From Sagittula marina (lineage in GTDB: Bacteria; Pseudomonadota; Alphaproteobacteria; Rhodobacterales; Rhodobacteraceae), in assembly GCF_014196795.1 (NCBI RefSeq), contig NZ_JACIEJ010000008.1, positions 1 to 64,000 on the forward strand: a stretch of 64,000 nucleotides of DNA. Reading direction: 5' to 3'. The notes under the pieces are model-generated. The model searched no databases, was not told the origin of the DNA, and saw only the letters and a program-made list of their open reading frames with translations. Position 1 is the stretch's first letter, and each line of letters opens with the position of its first letter. The position numbers were made by a program, and so were the translations under genes. This document shows, piece after piece, positions 55,418 to 63,919 of the stretch.

Positions 55418-55555
55418 ATGGCCGCAGATCACAAGCACGGCACCATGGACGTCACAGTTCAAGAGAAGACCTTCGACGGCTTCATCAACTTCGTCATCAA
55501 GGCCTGCACGGTGATTTTCGTCATCGTCGTGTTCATGGCGATCTTCGCCGCCTGA
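55418..55555 (+). CDS. aa3-type cytochrome c oxidase subunit IV
   Basis: A 45-residue protein: a polar N-terminus (ADHKHGTMDVTVQEKTFDGF) and one TM helix near 22-43. This pattern is the small bacterial subunit IV of aa3 oxidases in alphaproteobacteria, which accompanies subunits I-III in the membrane and is not essential for activity. GGAGG precedes ATG 55418. The other oxidase genes are not in this window. Confidence 0.83.
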   Translation: MAADHKHGTMDVTVQEKTFDGFINFVIKACTVIFVIVVFMAIFAA

Positions 55556-55690
55556 TATGACGCGGGGGCGCCGCATTTTGCAGCGCCGAAGGTACAGGAA
55601 ATTTTGCAAGGCCCGTGGTCACTTGAATGTGATTCGGGCCTCGTGCTTTTGTCTGACAAGACGCGCAGACAGATGACAGGTGGGAACCTT

Positions 55691-56344
55691 ATGACACTGA
55701 TACAGGGCCTTCGGGCTATTTTCGCGCTGGGCGCACTGCTGAGCATGGCCGCCTGCGCCGGGACACAAATGTCCGGTCCCAACGCCACGCCCGAAGAGGC
55801 CGCGCGGGTCGCCTATCGCTCGTCAGAGCCGCCCTCAATCACGCTGTACACCATGATCAACAACCGGACAAACAACGGTGCGCATACGTCGATCAAGGTG
55901 AATGCTCCGACACAGCAAGTGATTTTCGATCCTGCTGGCTCCGCCCGGTTCCAGAGCGTGCCGGAGATTGACGATGTGCTGTATGGCATCACGCCCGAAG
56001 TGGAGCAGGCCTATGAGAGCGCGCATGCGCGGTCTGCCTATCGGGTCAAGATCCAGCGCGTTCAGGTGCCGCCGGCGGTGGCAGAGCGGGCCTTGCAACT
56101 GGTGCAGGAGAACGGCCCGGTCGGGCCTGCGGCCTGCACGTCCCAGACCGCAAGGTTGTTGCAGAAGCTTCCCGGTTTCGAGAGCATTCCCAACGCCTTG
56201 TTCCCAAACAAGCTGATGGAGGCCTTTGCGGAGTTGCCGGGTGTCGAGACCCGTGAGCTGCGCGAAGAGGATGGTGATGACAAAGACCTGGCCATTCAGC
56301 GAATCGAAGCGGGCTGGGCCGCCAACGGCGTGCCCGACAGGTAA
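55691..56344 (+). CDS. Lipoprotein of unknown function
   Basis: A 217-residue protein with a lipobox (LLSMAACAG, Cys22 as the lipidated residue). The mature part contains SSEPPSITLYTMINNRTNNGAHTS near 43-66, typical of a conserved alphaproteobacterial lipoprotein group, and two further cysteines. No enzyme motif. ATG 55691 gives the signal sequence at the N-terminus; longer readings do not. Confidence 0.75.
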   Translation: MTLIQGLRAIFALGALLSMAACAGTQMSGPNATPEEAARVAYRSSEPPSITLYTMINNRTNNGAHTSIKVNAPTQQVIFDPAGSARFQSVPEIDDVLYGITPEVEQAYESAHARSAYRVKIQRVQVPPAVAERALQLVQENGPVGPAACTSQTARLLQKLPGFESIPNALFPNKLMEAFAELPGVETRELREEDGDDKDLAIQRIEAGWAANGVPDR

Positions 56345-56348
56345 GCTG

Positions 56349-56678
56349 TCAGGCCCCGAGCAGCCAGCCGCCGCCGAACATGACCAGCGCGCCAACGCCA
56401 AGCGCGGCATAGAGGTTCCGGGTCACGGCACCAACAGCCAGGGCAAGACCCGCCGCCGTCACGCGCAGCGGGTCTGTCTCTCCGCCGGTCGCGGCGGGCC
56501 AGATCACCAGGGGCGCAACCAGCGCCGGGATCACCGCGACGGCAGTGTAGCGCAGATGCCGCAGCAGCCATTCGGGCAACTCGCGGTCCCCGATCACTCC
56601 AAGAAACACGAACCGCAGGCCGAACGACCCCAGTCCCAGCAGAACGATCACTGTCCAAAGCGCGGTTTTGTCGATCAT
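56349..56678 (-). CDS. azlD: AzlD-type branched-chain amino acid exporter small subunit
   Basis: A 109-residue membrane protein with about four TM segments. LGLGSFGLRFVFL near the start, LRYTAVAVIPALVAPLV near 42-58 and AVGAVTRNLYAAL near 81-93 fit AzlD. It pairs with AzlC to export branched-chain amino acids. It overlaps azlC by 4 bases and converges on the lipoprotein gene with only 4 bases between stops. Confidence 0.88.
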   Translation of the reverse strand: MIDKTALWTVIVLLGLGSFGLRFVFLGVIGDRELPEWLLRHLRYTAVAVIPALVAPLVIWPAATGGETDPLRVTAAGLALAVGAVTRNLYAALGVGALVMFGGGWLLGA

Positions 56679-57391
56679 GACTTGCCCTCCTGCGGCAACA
56701 TGCGTCGCTCGAATTCCGCCCCGGCCATCATGCCCAGAAGCGCCCCGGCGATCAGGCCAAGGTTATAGGGCAGGAAGGCGAACACCAGCGCCGCCACACC
56801 GCCGACCGTGGCCGCCACGCGATGTGCCCCGGTGCGCAGGCTTGGGCCGAGCATCGCGATGAAAGCCAGCGGCAGAACAAAGTCGATCCCGAGCCCCTCT
56901 GGCACCGCATTGCCCAGCCACGCGCCCACAAGGGTAAAGACATACCACGGCGGGCAGATCGGCAGCACGACCCCCATGAAATACGCGAACTTCTGCGCCA
57001 GCGTCTGGTTTGGGTGTTTCTCGTAATTCAGCGCGGCGGCGGCGTAAGTCTGATCCACAAGGAAATACGCCGTGATCATACGTTTCCACAGCGGCAGCGC
57101 GCCCAGATGTGGGGTGATGGAGGCAGAGTACATGGCCATACGCAGGTTCACCGCCAGCGCAGAGGCCAGAACGACCACCACCGGCGTGTTTTCCGACAGC
57201 AGTTGCAGCGCGGTGAACTGCGCCGCGCCTGCGATCACCACGACAGAAAAGCTCAGCGTTTCAAACACGTTCAGCCCCGCTTCGGTGGCGATCACGCCAA
57301 ACAGAAGGGCAAAAGGTCCGACCACCAAAAGAAACGGCAGGCCGTCGCGAACTCCGCGCCAGAAGCTTGACATCACGTTGGGCTGGGGCAT
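56675..57391 (-). CDS. azlC: AzlC-type branched-chain amino acid exporter large subunit
   Basis: A 238-residue membrane protein with about eight TM segments. Family marks: FWRGVRDGLPFLLVVGPFALLFG near the start (cited by LPFLLVVGPFALLFG), VVIAGAAQFTALQLL near 45-60, LRMAMYSASITPHL near 78-91 and FLVDQTYAAA near 105. ATG 57391 is chosen; an upstream 200-codon extension in the same frame is a shadow of fdhD. Divergent from fdhD across about 50 bases. Confidence 0.9.
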   Translation of the reverse strand: MPQPNVMSSFWRGVRDGLPFLLVVGPFALLFGVIATEAGLNVFETLSFSVVVIAGAAQFTALQLLSENTPVVVVLASALAVNLRMAMYSASITPHLGALPLWKRMITAYFLVDQTYAAAALNYEKHPNQTLAQKFAYFMGVVLPICPPWYVFTLVGAWLGNAVPEGLGIDFVLPLAFIAMLGPSLRTGAHRVAATVGGVAALVFAFLPYNLGLIAGALLGMMAGAEFERRMLPQEGKS

Positions 57392-57442
57392 GGTCTGGAC
57401 CTCTGGAATTGCCGGATAATGCCTAGCGGGGGAGCGCAGCGG

Positions 57443-58324
57443 ATGCAATCGCATGACGACAGCACGGATTATATCATTGCGCCGGACCCCGGTGCCGCGC
57501 GGCTGACGCGGGCCGTCAATGGCATCGACCAGGCAGGGCAGGTGGTTCAGATCAACGTGGTCGAGGAACGCCCGCTGACCATCTATCTCAATGGACAGGA
57601 GATCGTCACCGCCATGACGATCGGGGATTACCCGGAATACCTGGCCCTTGGGTTTCTGAAGAACCAAGGCATGTTGCGCGACGGCGAGACGATCAAAGGC
57701 GTCGATTACGATGACGATCTGGAGGTCGTGGTTGTGCGCACCGACGGCCAGACCACCTACGAGGAAAAGCTGAAGAAGAAGACCCGCACGAGCGGCTGTG
57801 CCGTGGGCACGGTCTTTGGCGATATGATGGAGGGGCTGGAGGGGCTGACCTTGCCGGCGACGTCGGTCAAGACTTCGTGGCTGTATGCTCTGGCGCACCG
57901 CATCAACACCACGCCGTCGCTGTATCTGGAGGCTGGCGCCATTCATGGCTCGGTGCTGTGCCATGGCGACCGACCGCTGGTTTATATGGAGGACGTGGGC
58001 CGCCATAATGCCGTGGACAAGATCGCCGGCTGGATGGTGTCCGAAGGCGTTTCCGGCGCGGACAAGATCATGTACACCACCGGGCGGCTGACCTCTGAGA
58101 TGGTGATCAAATGCGCATTGATGGGGGTGCCTGTTCTGGTTTCGCGCTCGGGTTTCACCGCCTGGGGGGTGGAGATCGCGCAGCAGGTCGGGCTGACTTG
58201 TATCGGCCGAATGCGTGGACGGCGCTTTACCTGCCTGTCCGGCGCCGACCGGCTGGAGTGGGACGCGGACCCGGGCTCTGTCCCCGAGGAATCGAAACGC
58301 TCCGGTCGCAAAGGAGGTGTATGA
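57443..58324 (+). CDS. fdhD: Formate dehydrogenase accessory sulfurtransferase FdhD
   Basis: A 293-residue protein that carries sulfur from the cysteine desulfurase to the molybdenum cofactor of formate dehydrogenase. Family marks are EERPLTIYLNGQEI near 39-52, DYPEYLALGFL near 62-72, the loop TSGCAVGT near 115-122, and EAGAIHGSVLC with VYMEDVGRHNAVDKIAG near 160-190. The loop has a single Cys where E. coli FdhD has CxxC. ATG 57443 has GGGGGAG 8 bases upstream; ATG 57419 is an alternative. First gene of the molybdenum cofactor operon. Confidence 0.92.
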   Translation: MQSHDDSTDYIIAPDPGAARLTRAVNGIDQAGQVVQINVVEERPLTIYLNGQEIVTAMTIGDYPEYLALGFLKNQGMLRDGETIKGVDYDDDLEVVVVRTDGQTTYEEKLKKKTRTSGCAVGTVFGDMMEGLEGLTLPATSVKTSWLYALAHRINTTPSLYLEAGAIHGSVLCHGDRPLVYMEDVGRHNAVDKIAGWMVSEGVSGADKIMYTTGRLTSEMVIKCALMGVPVLVSRSGFTAWGVEIAQQVGLTCIGRMRGRRFTCLSGADRLEWDADPGSVPEESKRSGRKGGV

Positions 58325-58866
58325 TGGAGCCCGTGTGGACGATGCCCTACGAGCTTACCCGCAAAGAGGCCGCACGCGGGATGGCCCTGGCCTGCAAGCC
58401 GATCTACTCGGGCAGATGGCGGGCGCTGCAGATTGCCATTGCTCTTCTCATGGGGGCTGGTGTGGCGACATTGGGCATGATCATTGCAGTGCTCCTGGAG
58501 AAAAGCCTTGGCCTCTCCACGGGGTGGTTCGGGGTCTTTGCGCTGGCGCTGTGGGTCGTCTACGTCGCAGTGGCGCGTGGCACACGCCAGCGGATCGCCG
58601 CGGCCTATGTCGATAGCCCGATGATGGACGGTCAGCAACTGGAGCTGTCCGCGCGCGGCATCACCACAAGCAACGGGCGCTCGGATGGCGGGATTGCATG
58701 GACCGACGTCGTGGCGGTTGTCGAAACCAAGGATATGTTGGTCGCCAGCATCGGCGCTTCGGGCTTCATTCTGCCGAGCCGCGTTCTTGAACAGGCCGGT
58801 GACGCGGGAGTGATCCGGCAGCAGGTGCAGGCCTGGCAGGTCGCCGCCACGGGAGACGTCGCATGA
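58324..58866 (+). CDS. Two-TM membrane protein (YcxB-like)
   Basis: A 180-residue protein with TM segments near 36-60 and 67-86, followed by a soluble C-terminal domain with ELSARGITTSNGRSDGGIAWTDV, the pattern seen in YcxB-like proteins (cited by GGIAWTDV). AGGAGG stands 6 bases before ATG 58324; ATG 58321 overlapping it is possible. TGATG coupling to fdhD and ATGA coupling to mobA place it inside the cofactor operon. Its function is unknown. Confidence 0.7.
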   Translation: MEPVWTMPYELTRKEAARGMALACKPIYSGRWRALQIAIALLMGAGVATLGMIIAVLLEKSLGLSTGWFGVFALALWVVYVAVARGTRQRIAAAYVDSPMMDGQQLELSARGITTSNGRSDGGIAWTDVVAVVETKDMLVASIGASGFILPSRVLEQAGDAGVIRQQVQAWQVAATGDVA

Positions 58867-59480
58867 AAGCCCCAGTGGGTGTGATCCTTGCAGGGGGGCA
58901 GGCGACGCGCATGGGCGGCGGTGACAAGGGGTTGCTGACGCTTGGCGGGCAGAGCCTGCTGGACCGCGTGATGGAACGTATTTCGCCGCAGGTCAGCGAT
59001 TTGTGCCTGAATGCCAACGGAGACGCGGGACGTTTCGACGTGGGGTTGCCCGTGGTCGCCGACAGCTTGGCCGGGTTTCCCGGGCCGCTCGCCGGGGTGC
59101 TGGCGGGCATGGACTGGGCGGCCGCGCAGGGGGCCGAGACGCTGGTCAGCGTCGCCGCCGACACGCCGTTTCTGCCCTGTGATCTGGTGCCGCGCTTGCA
59201 ACTGGCCGCCGAGGGGCAGGCGCTTCCTTTGGTGCTGGCTGCTACTCTGGGCGACACGGAAACGCGGTCTTCCAAGGGGCGCGTGATCCGGCATCCGACC
59301 TTTGGCCTCTGGCCGGTGGCGTTGCGGGATGATCTGCGTGCCGCGCTGGAGGAGGGCTTGAAAAAGGTCGTCCTTTGGACCGAACGCCACGATGGCCGCG
59401 AATGCGTCTTTCCCGACGATGCGGCCTTTTTCAACGTGAACACGCCGGACGATCTGGCACAGGCTGAGGCGATGTTATGA
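58863..59480 (+). CDS. mobA: Molybdenum cofactor guanylyltransferase
   Basis: A 205-residue enzyme adding GMP to molybdopterin to make the guanine dinucleotide cofactor. The nucleotide motif LAGGQATRMGGGDKGLL is near 10-26, GPLAGVLAGMDWA near 76-88 and VAADTPFLP near 98-106 (metal Asp). The last block FFNVNTPDDLAQAE is typical of MobA. Coupled on both sides by ATGA overlaps. Confidence 0.95.
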   Translation: MKAPVGVILAGGQATRMGGGDKGLLTLGGQSLLDRVMERISPQVSDLCLNANGDAGRFDVGLPVVADSLAGFPGPLAGVLAGMDWAAAQGAETLVSVAADTPFLPCDLVPRLQLAAEGQALPLVLAATLGDTETRSSKGRVIRHPTFGLWPVALRDDLRAALEEGLKKVVLWTERHDGRECVFPDDAAFFNVNTPDDLAQAEAML

Positions 59481-59971
59481 AAGTTTTCGGCATCACGGGT
59501 TGGAAGAACTCCGGCAAGACCGGATTGATGGAACGTCTCGTGTCCGAGATCAGCGCGCGCGGTGTGGTGGTCAGCACGGTCAAACACGCGCATCACGCTT
59601 TTGACGTGGACCATCCGGGCCGCGATTCCTATCGCCATCGTGAAGCAGGTGCCCGCGAAGTGGTTCTGGCCTCGCGCAAACGGGTCGCGGTGATGACGGA
59701 ACTGCGGGGCGAGGCCGAGCCGGAACTCGACGAGCTGCTGACCCGCCTTGGCCCTTGCGATCTGGTGCTGGTCGAGGGCTACAAGCGCCAGCGCCATCCC
59801 AAAATCGAATGTTTCCGCGCCGAGGCCGGACATGATCTGATTGCCAAGCAGGACGACACGATCCTCGCCGTGGCCTCCGATTGTCCGGTGGACGTTGCCG
59901 TGCCGGTGCTGGATCTAGATGACACCAAGGCGATTGCCGATTTCATCATGGCGCATGTGGGGCTGTCCTGA
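59477..59971 (+). CDS. mobB: Molybdopterin-guanine dinucleotide biosynthesis adaptor MobB
   Basis: A 164-residue GTP-binding P-loop protein. Walker A is GWKNSGKTGLM at 7-17, followed by VSTVKHAHHAFDVDHPGRDSYRH (cited by HAFDVDHPGRDSYRH near 38-52) and LVLVEGYKRQRHPKIE near 94-109, all MobB marks. It probably assists MobA. Starts with an ATGA overlap on mobA; the MoeA fusion gene begins 15 bases downstream. Confidence 0.94.
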   Translation: MKVFGITGWKNSGKTGLMERLVSEISARGVVVSTVKHAHHAFDVDHPGRDSYRHREAGAREVVLASRKRVAVMTELRGEAEPELDELLTRLGPCDLVLVEGYKRQRHPKIECFRAEAGHDLIAKQDDTILAVASDCPVDVAVPVLDLDDTKAIADFIMAHVGLS

Positions 59972-59985
59972 TCGACGCTGCAGGC

Positions 59986-62064
59986 TTGGGCTTCGACCGC
60001 TTCATCATGGTGGACTGGTCCGGGGGAAACGACCGGGGGCCGCGCCCAAAACGTGACGCCATCTGGATTGGCGAGGCCGGTCGCGCGCCGGTCTACTGCC
60101 GCAATCGCGCTGTGGCCGAGGCGCATCTGACGGCCCGCATCAGCGACGCATTGGACGCGGGCGAACGGCTGATGGTCGGCTTTGACTTTCCCTTCGGCTA
60201 TCCTTTGGGTGTGGCTCAGGCGTTGTGTGATGGCGACACGCTGGCGCTTTGGGATTGGTTGGAAAGCCGGATTGAGGACAGTTCAAAAGCCAACAATCGT
60301 TTCGACCTAGCAGGTGAGATCAACCGACGCTTTCCGGGGCAGGGGCCGTTCTGGGGCAATGGCCTGAAGCGCGACATTGACGGGTTGCCACGTACCAAGG
60401 CAGGCTACGAAAATCCATTTGCCGACAAGCGTTTGAGTGAGACCCGGACCAAGGGCACCTTCTCTGTCTGGCAATTGGCCGGAGCCGGATCGGTCGGCAG
60501 TCAGGCGCTTATGGGGCTGCCTGTTCTGGCGCGGCTCAGGCGACAGTTTCCGGTGGCCGCGTGGCCGTTGGAGCCATGGGACGATGCCGCCGTGGTGTTC
60601 ACCGAAATATGGCCCGGGCTGATCGAGCCGGCGGTCGCACGCCATGCGGGCATCCGCGACGCGGTGCAGGTGCGCGTGTTGGCAGAGGGGCTCAATCGGC
60701 TTTCGCCCGCGCGTCTGAACGCTATGTTAAGCGTCGACGCCCCGGACGCGCAGGAGGAAGGTTGGATCCTCGGTCTGGGCCACGAAAAGGAGCTGCTTGC
60801 CGCCATGTCACTCACCCCGCCGCCGCTGAAAAATGACTGCTTTGCCCTGCCGCCGGGGGTGGACTGGACCCCGGTGGACGAGGCGCTGGCCATGCTGCAG
60901 TCGCGGCTTACCTGCGTCTGCGCGACCGAGACTGTTGCGCTGGGCCATGCCGCTGGCCGCGTGCTGGCAGACGACGTGACCGCGCGCCGCTCCAACCCGC
61001 CGGAACCCAACACCGCAGTGGACGGCTATGGCTTTGCCGGGGCGTTGGTGGGGGAGGGTGACATCGTCTTGCCGCTGGTTGATGGCCGCGCCGCCGCAGG
61101 TGTGCCTTATGCTGGCACGGTGCCGCCGGGACAGGCCTGCCGTGTCCTCACCGGAGCAGCGCTGCCCGATGGCGTCGATACGGTGGTGCTGGACGAGGAC
61201 TGCGCCACCAGTGGCGGCGAGGTCGCCTTTCGCGGGCCGGTCAAGACGGGGTCCAACACTCGCCGCGCGGGCGAAGACGTGCAGGAGGGGCAAACGGCCC
61301 TGTCGGCAGGCCGCAGGCTGACCCCGGCGGATCTGGCGTTGGCGGCGGCTGTGGGCCTGTCGGACCTGCCCGTGCGGGCGCGCTTGCGGGTTGGCGTGCT
61401 CTCCACCGGCGACGAGGTCGTCCCGGCAGGCAGCACAGCCGCACAGGGCCAGATATATGATGCCAACCGCCCGATGCTGCTTTCCATCGCTGAACGGCTG
61501 GGACACGTTGCCGTGGACCTTGGGCATGTGGGCGACGACCGCGATGCCTTGCGCGCGCGGCTCGACGTGGCCACGCAACAGGTCGATGTGGTCCTGACCT
61601 CCGGCGGTGCCTCTGCCGGGGATGAGGATCACGTCTCCGGCCTGTTGCGCGAAACCGGCGCGCTGGCGGAATGGCGCATCGCGCTGAAGCCGGGCCGCCC
61701 GCTGGCGCTGGGGATGTGGCAGGGGATGCCGATCTTTGGCCTGCCGGGAAATCCGGTGGCGGCTTTTGTGTGTACGCTGGTCTTTGCCCGCCCTGCCATG
61801 GGGTTGATGTCCGGAGCTGGCTGGCAAGAGCCGCAGGGGTTCAACGTGCCTGCCGCCTTCTCAAAACGGAAAAAACCGGGCCGTCGCGAATACCTCCGCG
61901 CACGCATCCGCGACGGGCACGCAGAGGTGTTCAAATCCGAAGGGTCGGGCCGGATCTCTGGGTTGAGCTGGGCCGAAGGGTTGGTTGAACTTCCCGACGG
62001 TGCGCAGGACATTACCCCCGGCACTGTTGTCCGTTACATTCCCTTTGGCAGTTTTGGGCTGTAA
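59986..62064 (+). CDS. moeA: MoeA fused to an N-terminal RNase H-like domain of unknown role
   Basis: A 692-residue two-part protein. Residues about 290-690 are a full molybdopterin molybdenumtransferase (MoeA): NTAVDGYGF near 342, ALPDGVDTVV near 390, LTSGGASAGDEDHV near 538 and LPGNPVAAFV near 585. Residues about 1-285 are extra. They hold FIMVDWSGGNDRG, LMVGFDFPFGYPLG and VFTEIWPGLIEP, which recall the acidic positions of DUF429/RNase H-like proteins. The start is TTG 59986; an in-frame ATG at 60007 would remove 7 residues. Last gene of the cofactor operon. The role of the first domain is unknown. Confidence 0.85.
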   Translation: MGFDRFIMVDWSGGNDRGPRPKRDAIWIGEAGRAPVYCRNRAVAEAHLTARISDALDAGERLMVGFDFPFGYPLGVAQALCDGDTLALWDWLESRIEDSSKANNRFDLAGEINRRFPGQGPFWGNGLKRDIDGLPRTKAGYENPFADKRLSETRTKGTFSVWQLAGAGSVGSQALMGLPVLARLRRQFPVAAWPLEPWDDAAVVFTEIWPGLIEPAVARHAGIRDAVQVRVLAEGLNRLSPARLNAMLSVDAPDAQEEGWILGLGHEKELLAAMSLTPPPLKNDCFALPPGVDWTPVDEALAMLQSRLTCVCATETVALGHAAGRVLADDVTARRSNPPEPNTAVDGYGFAGALVGEGDIVLPLVDGRAAAGVPYAGTVPPGQACRVLTGAALPDGVDTVVLDEDCATSGGEVAFRGPVKTGSNTRRAGEDVQEGQTALSAGRRLTPADLALAAAVGLSDLPVRARLRVGVLSTGDEVVPAGSTAAQGQIYDANRPMLLSIAERLGHVAVDLGHVGDDRDALRARLDVATQQVDVVLTSGGASAGDEDHVSGLLRETGALAEWRIALKPGRPLALGMWQGMPIFGLPGNPVAAFVCTLVFARPAMGLMSGAGWQEPQGFNVPAAFSKRKKPGRREYLRARIRDGHAEVFKSEGSGRISGLSWAEGLVELPDGAQDITPGTVVRYIPFGSFGL

Positions 62065-62129
62065 GGCGACCATTGGTCCTTTGGGCAAGAACGCATCCCG
62101 AGGGGAGGCCGCAGCCTCGCCTCGGACCG

Positions 62130-63122
62130 TCAGTCGAAGGTGCCCGCAACACGCCCCAGCAGCATGAAAGCGCGTGAGGTGCGGGTTCCGGCAAAGGCCT
62201 GGATGTCCTCGTCCGTCAGCTGCGATTCCACACTGGCAAACAGCTGGTCATAACGCCGCAGGAAGTGGTGCGCGGCGTCGCGAAAGATCGGGTCTTCGCG
62301 CATCCGGCCCGCGGCCAGCGCCAGCGAGGAGCGGTCGTGCACGCCCCCCAGCGGTGCAATGGCGCGACCGCGTTCGCCTTTGGCGAAGGCGCGCCAGACC
62401 TCGGTGCGGGCCATGTCCGGGCGCAGGTCATCCATATAGATGCCGTCCTGGCTCATCAGTGTCAGAATGTCCTGCGCGGCCTGAATGACCTTGGCGGCAT
62501 TGCGATCTTTCAGCGCGCGGCGCAGCGCGGCAAACCCCTCGGAATCCTCGGCGGTTTCCGGAAAGTGCAGGGCGCGGATCAGATCATCGGTGGCCAGCGG
62601 CGGTTGCAGGGCCTCGGCCGGGGTGCCCAGCGACAGCGTCGGCTGGTCGTCCGCAGCGGACTGTGATGCGGCGCCGGCCTGAGGGTCCGCTTGGCGGATG
62701 CCGCCCAGCATCGCCAAGGTCGATTCCAGATTGCGGATGCCGCCGCTCAGATCGTCAAGCCGTTTGACCACCTGAGGGTGCGGCGGCTGGCCTTTCCCTG
62801 CTTGAGACTGCGCCACATAAGCCTGCCGCAGGGCGTCGATGGACGCCTGCAACCGGACGCTTTCTTCTCGCATGGTCTTGGAGGCCCGCATGGCCATGGC
62901 GGCGACCCAGATCATCGCCACCGGCAGCACAATGACCATCAGTGTGATGGCAAACCCGCCACTGGCGCTCTCGGCACCGCCTGCGAGGAAATACCACGAG
63001 GCCGCAATCAACCACAGCACGGACAACGCCAGCGCAGTGATTTCCACCGGAGTCACTCCAGCCGCATCGCCTCGACTGTACAGGCCGGGGGGCGTGGGAC
63101 GGGGGTCCTTGGTCTCGGCCAT
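62130..63122 (-). CDS. Membrane protein with coiled-coil, unknown function
   Basis: A 330-residue protein. TM segments near 26-46 and 57-77 are followed by a likely coiled coil (about 78-115) and a spacer rich in Ala, Gln and Pro. The C-terminal half (about 175-325) is helical and acidic, with LKDRNAAKVIQAAQDIL and RREDPIFRDAAHHFLRRYD-type repeats (cited by DAAHHFLRRYDQLF). No enzyme motif. It follows greA by 12 bases on the same strand and is probably co-transcribed. Confidence 0.75.
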   Translation of the reverse strand: MAETKDPRPTPPGLYSRGDAAGVTPVEITALALSVLWLIAASWYFLAGGAESASGGFAITLMVIVLPVAMIWVAAMAMRASKTMREESVRLQASIDALRQAYVAQSQAGKGQPPHPQVVKRLDDLSGGIRNLESTLAMLGGIRQADPQAGAASQSAADDQPTLSLGTPAEALQPPLATDDLIRALHFPETAEDSEGFAALRRALKDRNAAKVIQAAQDILTLMSQDGIYMDDLRPDMARTEVWRAFAKGERGRAIAPLGGVHDRSSLALAAGRMREDPIFRDAAHHFLRRYDQLFASVESQLTDEDIQAFAGTRTSRAFMLLGRVAGTFD

Positions 63123-63134
63123 GGGCTGCCTTGC

Positions 63135-63605
63135 TTATTTATAGGTGATTGAGAGGATTTCGTAGGCCTTCTCGCCGCCGGGGGTCTTCACCTCGACGCT
63201 GTCGCCTTCTTCTTTGCCAATCATCGCGCGCGCAATGGGAGATTTGACGTTGAGCAGACCTTTTTCGATGGAGGCTTCGTGTTCGCCCACGATTTGCCAG
63301 GTCTTTTCCTCATCCGTGTCCTCATCGACGACCGTCACGGTGGCGCCGAACTTGATCGGACCGGACAGCTTCGTTGGGTCGATCACTTCGGCCAGACCCA
63401 GGACGGATTCGATTTCCTTGATGCGGCCTTCGATAAAGCCCTGCTTTTCCCGCGCAGAATGGTACTCGGCGTTTTCCTTGAGGTCGCCCAGTTCCCGCGC
63501 TTCTGCGATGGCCTTGATGATGGCGGGCCGCTCAACGGACTTGAGCTGCTTCAATTCTTTTTCGAGCACAGTGTGACCTGTGCGTGTGAGGAGGATCTTG
63601 TCCAT
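63135..63605 (-). CDS. greA: Transcription elongation factor GreA
   Basis: A 156-residue factor that rescues backtracked RNA polymerase by stimulating RNA cleavage. The N-terminal coiled coil (about 8-75) has the tip acidic pair region [12 protein letters not shown] near 38-49, and the C-terminal FKBP-like domain holds [14 protein letters not shown] [15 protein letters not shown] near 121-135. Length and both motifs are standard. It may have its promoter in the 63606-63919 gap. Confidence 0.96.
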   Translation of the reverse strand: MDKILLTRTGHTVLEKELKQLKSVERPAIIKAIAEARELGDLKENAEYHSAREKQGFIEGRIKEIESVLGLAEVIDPTKLSGPIKFGATVTVVDEDTDEEKTWQIVGEHEASIEKGLLNVKSPIARAMIGKEEGDSVEVKTPGGEKAYEILSITYK

Positions 63606-63919
63606 TTCGGATCTTCTTTATGCTGAGAGACGCGTCTGGGTATCGAAAGTGTCGCGTGTGGGCTGTGATGTAAAGCGTGAGTGGGGGGCTTGCCAACGGG
63701 TTTTTCGCAACGACAGCCAGACTGCCGGGGGTTTCTCGCCGATCATGGGGCAGGGCGGTGCAGCTCTGGACCGTGCAAAATGAGGTTATTTTGTGCAAAT
63801 CGCCTTTGTATTAATGATAGCCCAAAAATAGTCCTGTGCGTTTGTTTTGTCAGCGATACTCTGCTTTAGGATTAGGACGTGACTCGTTTTCACTTCATGA
63901 AATTGTAAGGAGGATGCCG
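63606..63919. other. 314-base divergent gap with an AT-rich patch
   Basis: No gene is seen. The part next to the RTX-like gene (63775-63900) is clearly AT-richer than the window average. It has an inverted repeat GCAAAAT...ATTTTGTGC at about 63775-63797, possibly an operator, and promoter-like TATTAATGAT near 63809-63818. Confidence 0.5.

Noticed and set aside
57392..58006. A 5' extension of azlC by about 200 codons
   Set aside because: The extension is antisense to fdhD; AzlC homology begins at MPQPNVMSSFWRG and the ordinary start at 57391 is adequate.
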